DNA of 64,000 nt, from NCBI GenBank assembly GCA_009692115.1, contig SHZU01000002.1, forward strand, positions 310,001 through 374,000, given 5' to 3'. The notes beneath the pieces are model-generated. The model ran no database searches. It was not told the origin of the DNA and saw only the letters and a program-made list of their open reading frames with translations. The stretch comes from Gemmatimonadota bacterium. Its GTDB lineage: Bacteria > Gemmatimonadota > Gemmatimonadetes > Gemmatimonadales > GWC2-71-9. Positions 60,658-64,000 of the stretch are shown in pieces (the stretch's first letter is position 1; each line of letters opens with the position of its first letter). Position numbers and translations under genes: made by a program.

Positions 60658-61781
60658 CCCGGTTGCCTCGCGCCCGTGGCCGCCGTATCGTTCCGTCGAT
60701 GTCGCGGTCTCTCGGTCTTTTGCTGCTGGCTGCCCCGGTTGCCGCCCTTGCCGGGTGCGCGGCGACTACGCCGCTGGCGCCCCCGCCGGAGGAGCGCCTT
60801 CTGGTGGTGAACGCCGGCGAGAACACCGTGAGCGTGATTCGGATCGAACCCGGTGTCCTCCCTGGAAAGATCAACCTCGGTCCCCTGAACGGCGCCGCGA
60901 CCGACGTGGCCGCCCGCGGCCAAATCGCCGTCGTAACCGGCGGCGGGTCCGATCGGATCGTCGTCCTTGACCTGTTCACCCAACAAATCCGCCGGACCAT
61001 CGCGCTCGCGTCCGGCAGCCGTCCGGCGGCCGTGACCATGCTCTCCGACGCGATCGCCTTTGTCGCCAACGCCGGCCTCAATACGGTGACCCGGGTCGAC
61101 CTCGACACCGGCGACACGGCCAGCGTTGACGTCGGCCAATACCCCCGCGATCTCCTGCTGACCCGCGGCCGTCTGTTCGTCGTCAACGCCAACGTCGGCC
61201 CGTGCTCCCTCGGGCTCTGCTCGCTCGGCGAAAGCTGGCTCACCGTCATCGATCCCCAAACCAACAGCCGGGCGGCTGGCCGCGACTCGATTCCGCTCCC
61301 CAGCCCCGGCAATGCCCGATCCGCGGCGCTCGGCGGGGACGGCCTGATCTATGTGGTCAACACCGGCGACGCCGACGCCGCACTGGCCGGGCGGCTCAGC
61401 ATCATCGACCCGATTCAACGGGCCGAGGTCGGCAGTTTCGGCGGGTTCGGGTTCTTGCCCTCCGCGGTCACGTCGGATGGATCCGAGCGGTTGTTCGTGG
61501 CCTCGGTTCGCGACGGATTGATGGAATTCAACACCCGAACCCGCCGGGTCGTCCGCGGGGCGGGGGACGGAATCCTCGGGAACAACATCGTGGCCGCCGC
61601 CGTCGACGGACAGGGCCGGATCTACGCGGTCGAGGTGGGCAACTGCGCGTTGCCGTTGGTCGGCCGCCTTCGGATCTTCCGCGCCGACCTGACGGAGTCG
61701 CGGAACGTGATCCTCGGCAACTGTCCGGTTGCGGTGAGTTTCGTAGAGATCCCCGGGTTGGTTACCGGCGCGACGAACTGA
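60654..61781 (+). CDS. Seven-bladed beta-propeller lipoprotein in the B12 operon (BtuG-like candidate)
   Basis: 375 residues. A lipoprotein signal ends ALAGC (Cys35 from ATG 60654, or Cys20 from the internal ATG 60699). The mature protein shows seven repeats of the YVTN/YncE type, each starting with a strand such as LLVVNAG, IAVVTGG, IAFVANAG, LFVVNAN, IYVVNTG, LFVASVR and IYAVEVG. BtuG of Bacteroides is a surface beta-propeller lipoprotein that captures cobalamin. The same architecture inside a riboswitch-controlled btuFCD operon suggests a similar role. No BtuB receptor gene is in the window. Function is inferred from fold and context. Confidence 0.75.
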   Translation: MTRLPRARGRRIVPSMSRSLGLLLLAAPVAALAGCAATTPLAPPPEERLLVVNAGENTVSVIRIEPGVLPGKINLGPLNGAATDVAARGQIAVVTGGGSDRIVVLDLFTQQIRRTIALASGSRPAAVTMLSDAIAFVANAGLNTVTRVDLDTGDTASVDVGQYPRDLLLTRGRLFVVNANVGPCSLGLCSLGESWLTVIDPQTNSRAAGRDSIPLPSPGNARSAALGGDGLIYVVNTGDADAALAGRLSIIDPIQRAEVGSFGGFGFLPSAVTSDGSERLFVASVRDGLMEFNTRTRRVVRGAGDGILGNNIVAAAVDGQGRIYAVEVGNCALPLVGRLRIFRADLTESRNVILGNCPVAVSFVEIPGLVTGATN

Positions 61782-61805
61782 TCCGGCCAGCCGGCCGGCT
61801 CCCCG

Positions 61806-62573
61806 ATGGCACCCATCGAGACCCTGGCGACGATTCTGTCGACGATCCCCTACGGCGAAACCTCGAAGGTGGCCCGCCTCGCCACCCGCGAACTCGGTGT
61901 GGTGAGCGTCATTGCCAAGGGAGCCCGGCGCCCGAGAAGCAAATTCGGGGCGGCACTTCAAGTCCTGTCCGACGGCACCGCCACCATTCTCCTGGCCCGA
62001 CACTCGGACCTCCACACCCTCACGGGGTTCGATGTCGTCCGGCTTCATTCGGACTTGGCCGCCAACATCGAGCGGTATGCGGTCGCGTCGGTCCTCGGGG
62101 AATTGATGCTCCGATTCTCTGCCCATGAACGACAAGTCGGGACCTACGATTTCTTTCGCCATTCGCTCGACGTCGTCGAGGCCGTCCCCGGTTCCGCCGT
62201 GGCGGTGGTCGGCTTGCGCTCGATTTGGGGTTTGGTCAAACATTTGGGGTTTGCTCCGTCCCTCAACGCGTGTGCCCGGGACGGCGCCGTAATCGAGAGC
62301 GACCTCGCGACCATTCCGTTTTCCCCGGCCCACGGCGGGGTGCTGTGCCGGGCCTGCGCCGTGGCCGTCGAGTCGAGTCAGTTGGCCCGTCGTGACGTCG
62401 CCGATCTCGACGTGCTGATTCACGGCTATGATGACCTGCCGGTGCTCGACGACCGCTACTTGGCGGCTCATCGCCGGCTCCTCGAGCGCTACCTCCGGTA
62501 TCACGTCGCCGAGGGACATCAATTACCGGCCCTGGCCTTCTGGGCCGAGGCGGGTTGGAAGACGGGCCCATGA
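61806..62573 (+). CDS. recO: DNA repair protein RecO
   Basis: 255 residues. The OB-fold N-terminus opens ETLATILSTIPYGETSKVARLAT and includes VIAKGARRPRSKFGAAL. The helical middle and C-terminal part follow. RecO loads RecA with RecR on SSB-coated DNA. The usual two CxxC zinc pairs are incomplete: CARD in the first position and CRAC in the second, so zinc may not be bound normally. The stop overlaps selB (ATGA). Confidence 0.9.
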   Translation: MAPIETLATILSTIPYGETSKVARLATRELGVVSVIAKGARRPRSKFGAALQVLSDGTATILLARHSDLHTLTGFDVVRLHSDLAANIERYAVASVLGELMLRFSAHERQVGTYDFFRHSLDVVEAVPGSAVAVVGLRSIWGLVKHLGFAPSLNACARDGAVIESDLATIPFSPAHGGVLCRACAVAVESSQLARRDVADLDVLIHGYDDLPVLDDRYLAAHRRLLERYLRYHVAEGHQLPALAFWAEAGWKTGP

Positions 62574-64000
62574 TTATTGGGACCGCCGGCCACATCGATC
62601 ATGGCAAGTCGGCCTTGGTCACCGCGCTGACTGGGCGGCCCGTCGACCGGCTCGCCGAGGAGCAACGGCGGGGGATTACGATCGATCTGAACTTCGCCCC
62701 CCTCGACCTACCGGGCTTGCCGCCGGCTGGATTGGTCGATGTGCCCGGGCACGAGGATCTGATCCGTACCATGGTGGCCGGGGCCACCGGGATCGACCTG
62801 GTCCTGCTGGTGATCGATCTGGCCGAAGGACCCCGGCCCCAAACCGAGGAGCATTTGGCGATCCTGGAACAGCTCCGGGTTCCCGCCGGGATTCCGGTGT
62901 TCACCAAGGCTGACTTGGTGGAGGCCGATTGGGCCGAGCTGGTGGTGGCGGATGTGATGGCCAAACTGGTAGGGTCCGTGGTCCGGTTCGAACCGCCGGC
63001 GATCGTCTCGGCGCTGACCGGCCAAGGGATCGACGACCTGCGGAACCGGCTGGCCGAACGGATCCGAACCGCCACCGCCGGCCGCGCCGACGATCTGTTC
63101 CGGATGCCGATCGACCGGGCGTTCAGCGTCGCGGGAATCGGCACGGTGGTCACGGGGACGACCTGGTCGGGACGAGTAGCCGTCGGCGAGTCGCTTCGGA
63201 TTCTCCCCGGCGGCCAGGTGGGCCGGCTTCGCTCGATCGAATCGTACGGACAGGAGCGCGAGCAGAGTGAACCGTCGACCCGAACGGCGTTAGGTCTTGT
63301 GGGTGTCGACCGGGCCGAGGTCAGTCGGGGCCAGGTGGCCGTGAGCGCTGCCGTCGACTGGGTCCCGACGTCCCTGCTTGACGTCGCGCTCGACATCCTT
63401 CCCGGAGCGCCGGCCCCGATTCGATCCCGCTCCCGGGTTCGGGTCCACCTCGGGACGGCCGAGGTGCTCGCCCGGGTCGCACCCCGAGTCCCGATCCTGC
63501 CCGGGGGCTCGGGACTCGCGCGCCTGGTGCTGGAGCGCCCGCTGCTGGCCCGAGGTGGTGATCGATTCGTGGTCCGGAGCTACAGCCCGCTGGTGACGAT
63601 CGGTGGGGGGTGGGTCGTCGACCCCACCCCGGAGCGGCGGAGTTCGTGGCCTCCGTCCCTGGGCGACGCTGACCCGCGGATTCGACTCGAGGCGCTGGTG
63701 TCCCGCCGCCGTTTCGGGCTCTTGGAAAAGGAGATCCCCTTCGGGCTCGGCACCCCGCCAGGGGAGGCAGCGCGGGTTGCCAAACGGGCCCGCGTCACCC
63801 GATTGGCCGGACGGCTGCTGGCTCCCGACACGGCCGCGGCGATCGAGCGGGCAGCCCTGGCCGTGCTCACGGAGTACCATCGGGTCCAGCCCGATCAGCC
63901 GGGTCTCTCGACCGAGACCCTGCGCCGGAGCCTCCAGGTCCCTCTGCCGCTAGCGACGGCTCTGGTGGACGATCTCCGGCAGCGAGCGCTGCTGGTGGAG
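62570..64000 (+). CDS. selB: Selenocysteine-specific elongation factor SelB (3' end outside window)
   Basis: 477 codons are present and the frame is still open at the window end. GTPase motifs are GHIDHGKS (7-14), RGITIDLNFA (SelB-type switch region), DVPGHE, TKAD and SALTGQG; domain 2 follows with GIGTVVTGTTWSG. This combination separates SelB from EF-Tu (which has NKxD). The C-terminal winged helices that bind the SECIS RNA would lie mostly beyond the window. It implies that the organism decodes UGA as selenocysteine in some messages. Confidence 0.93.
   Translation, partial: MIIGTAGHIDHGKSALVTALTGRPVDRLAEEQRRGITIDLNFAPLDLPGLPPAGLVDVPGHEDLIRTMVAGATGIDLVLLVIDLAEGPRPQTEEHLAILEQLRVPAGIPVFTKADLVEADWAELVVADVMAKLVGSVVRFEPPAIVSALTGQGIDDLRNRLAERIRTATAGRADDLFRMPIDRAFSVAGIGTVVTGTTWSGRVAVGESLRILPGGQVGRLRSIESYGQEREQSEPSTRTALGLVGVDRAEVSRGQVAVSAAVDWVPTSLLDVALDILPGAPAPIRSRSRVRVHLGTAEVLARVAPRVPILPGGSGLARLVLERPLLARGGDRFVVRSYSPLVTIGGGWVVDPTPERRSSWPPSLGDADPRIRLEALVSRRRFGLLEKEIPFGLGTPPGEAARVAKRARVTRLAGRLLAPDTAAAIERAALAVLTEYHRVQPDQPGLSTETLRRSLQVPLPLATALVDDLRQRALLVE

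Noticed and set aside
60507-62522. Minus-strand open frame of 671 codons opposite btuD, the propeller gene and recO
   Set aside because: It spans three well-supported + strand genes. Its translation is Arg/Gly/Asp-rich with no domain and looks like a GC-driven artefact.
937-63294. TTAGG as a simply over-represented pentamer
   Set aside because: From composition alone I would expect more copies per strand than I see. The signal is in the codon pairing and in the CGTTAGG heptamer, not in raw TTAGG counts.
1-64000. Mobile elements, prophage, CRISPR or defence islands
   Set aside because: No transposase, integrase, direct-repeat array, terminal inverted repeats or toxin-antitoxin-like pair could be found. 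Composition is even apart from the short AT-rich leader near 21700.

Overview
This is a high-GC, gene-dense bacterial chromosome segment. Almost everything is on the + strand, in long runs joined by ATGA/GTGA stop-start overlaps. The cell is Gram-negative: lipoproteins with lipoboxes, outer-membrane beta-barrels ending in aromatic residues, a meso-DAP-type MurE and FtsQ/FtsL. An HprK-linked mannose-family PTS, this dcw gene order and the style of the lipoproteins suggest Gemmatimonadota. That assignment is an inference, not a database result. I saw no insertion sequence, prophage, integron or CRISPR array.

Layout. 1-330: the 3' end of an unknown gene, then tRNA-Asp with a good promoter and a hairpin terminator. 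390-21686: a large dcw (division and cell wall) block in the order rsmH-ftsL-ftsI-murE-murF-mraY-murD-ftsW-murG-murC-ftsQ-ftsA-ftsZ, followed by a frameshifted M23 peptidase gene, a VWA-type membrane protein, ftsY and recG. mraZ, murB and ddl are absent. 21735-24214: a lipid or membrane set (DUF1475, DUF1295, Nudix, convergent DUF2878) and a small unknown gene. 24498-29827: asnS, a minus-strand mazG/lipoprotein pair, alr, DUF1844, deoB and cdd. 29824-32197: an uncharacterised lipoprotein plus outer-membrane barrel pair. 32201-44235: miaB, comEC, fbp, a methylmalonyl-CoA mutase large subunit, an esterase, DinB, a broken secreted-protein gene, fmdB, argS, a PfkB kinase and purM, then a truncated barrel remnant. 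44621-48380: riboflavin genes ribD-ribE-ribBA-ribH with nusB. 48377-55070: a glycosyltransferase, hpf, hprK and a complete mannose-family PTS (EIIA, EIIB, EIIC, EIID, HPr, EI). 55152-57843: metK, a DUF151 protein and a membrane-anchored unknown. 57851-61781: a cobalamin riboswitch controlling btuF-btuC-btuD and a seven-bladed beta-propeller lipoprotein. 61806-64000: recO and the start of selB.

How the parts fit. The dcw block makes lipid II and the divisome. The PTS block pairs sugar phosphorylation with HPr-kinase control and ribosome hibernation. The B12 operon supplies the cofactor that the mutase at 36960 would need. The propeller lipoprotein in that operon resembles in architecture and context the cobalamin-capturing BtuG of Bacteroides, and it is the most interesting candidate here. 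Decay is visible at three loci: a one-base insertion in the M23 gene, an amber stop plus lost start in a secreted-protein gene, and a 5'-truncated barrel gene. A sequence-level oddity runs through the window: TTA leucine codons are rare, yet about half of them sit directly before a glycine codon, and the heptamer CGTTAGG recurs, several times at gene ends.
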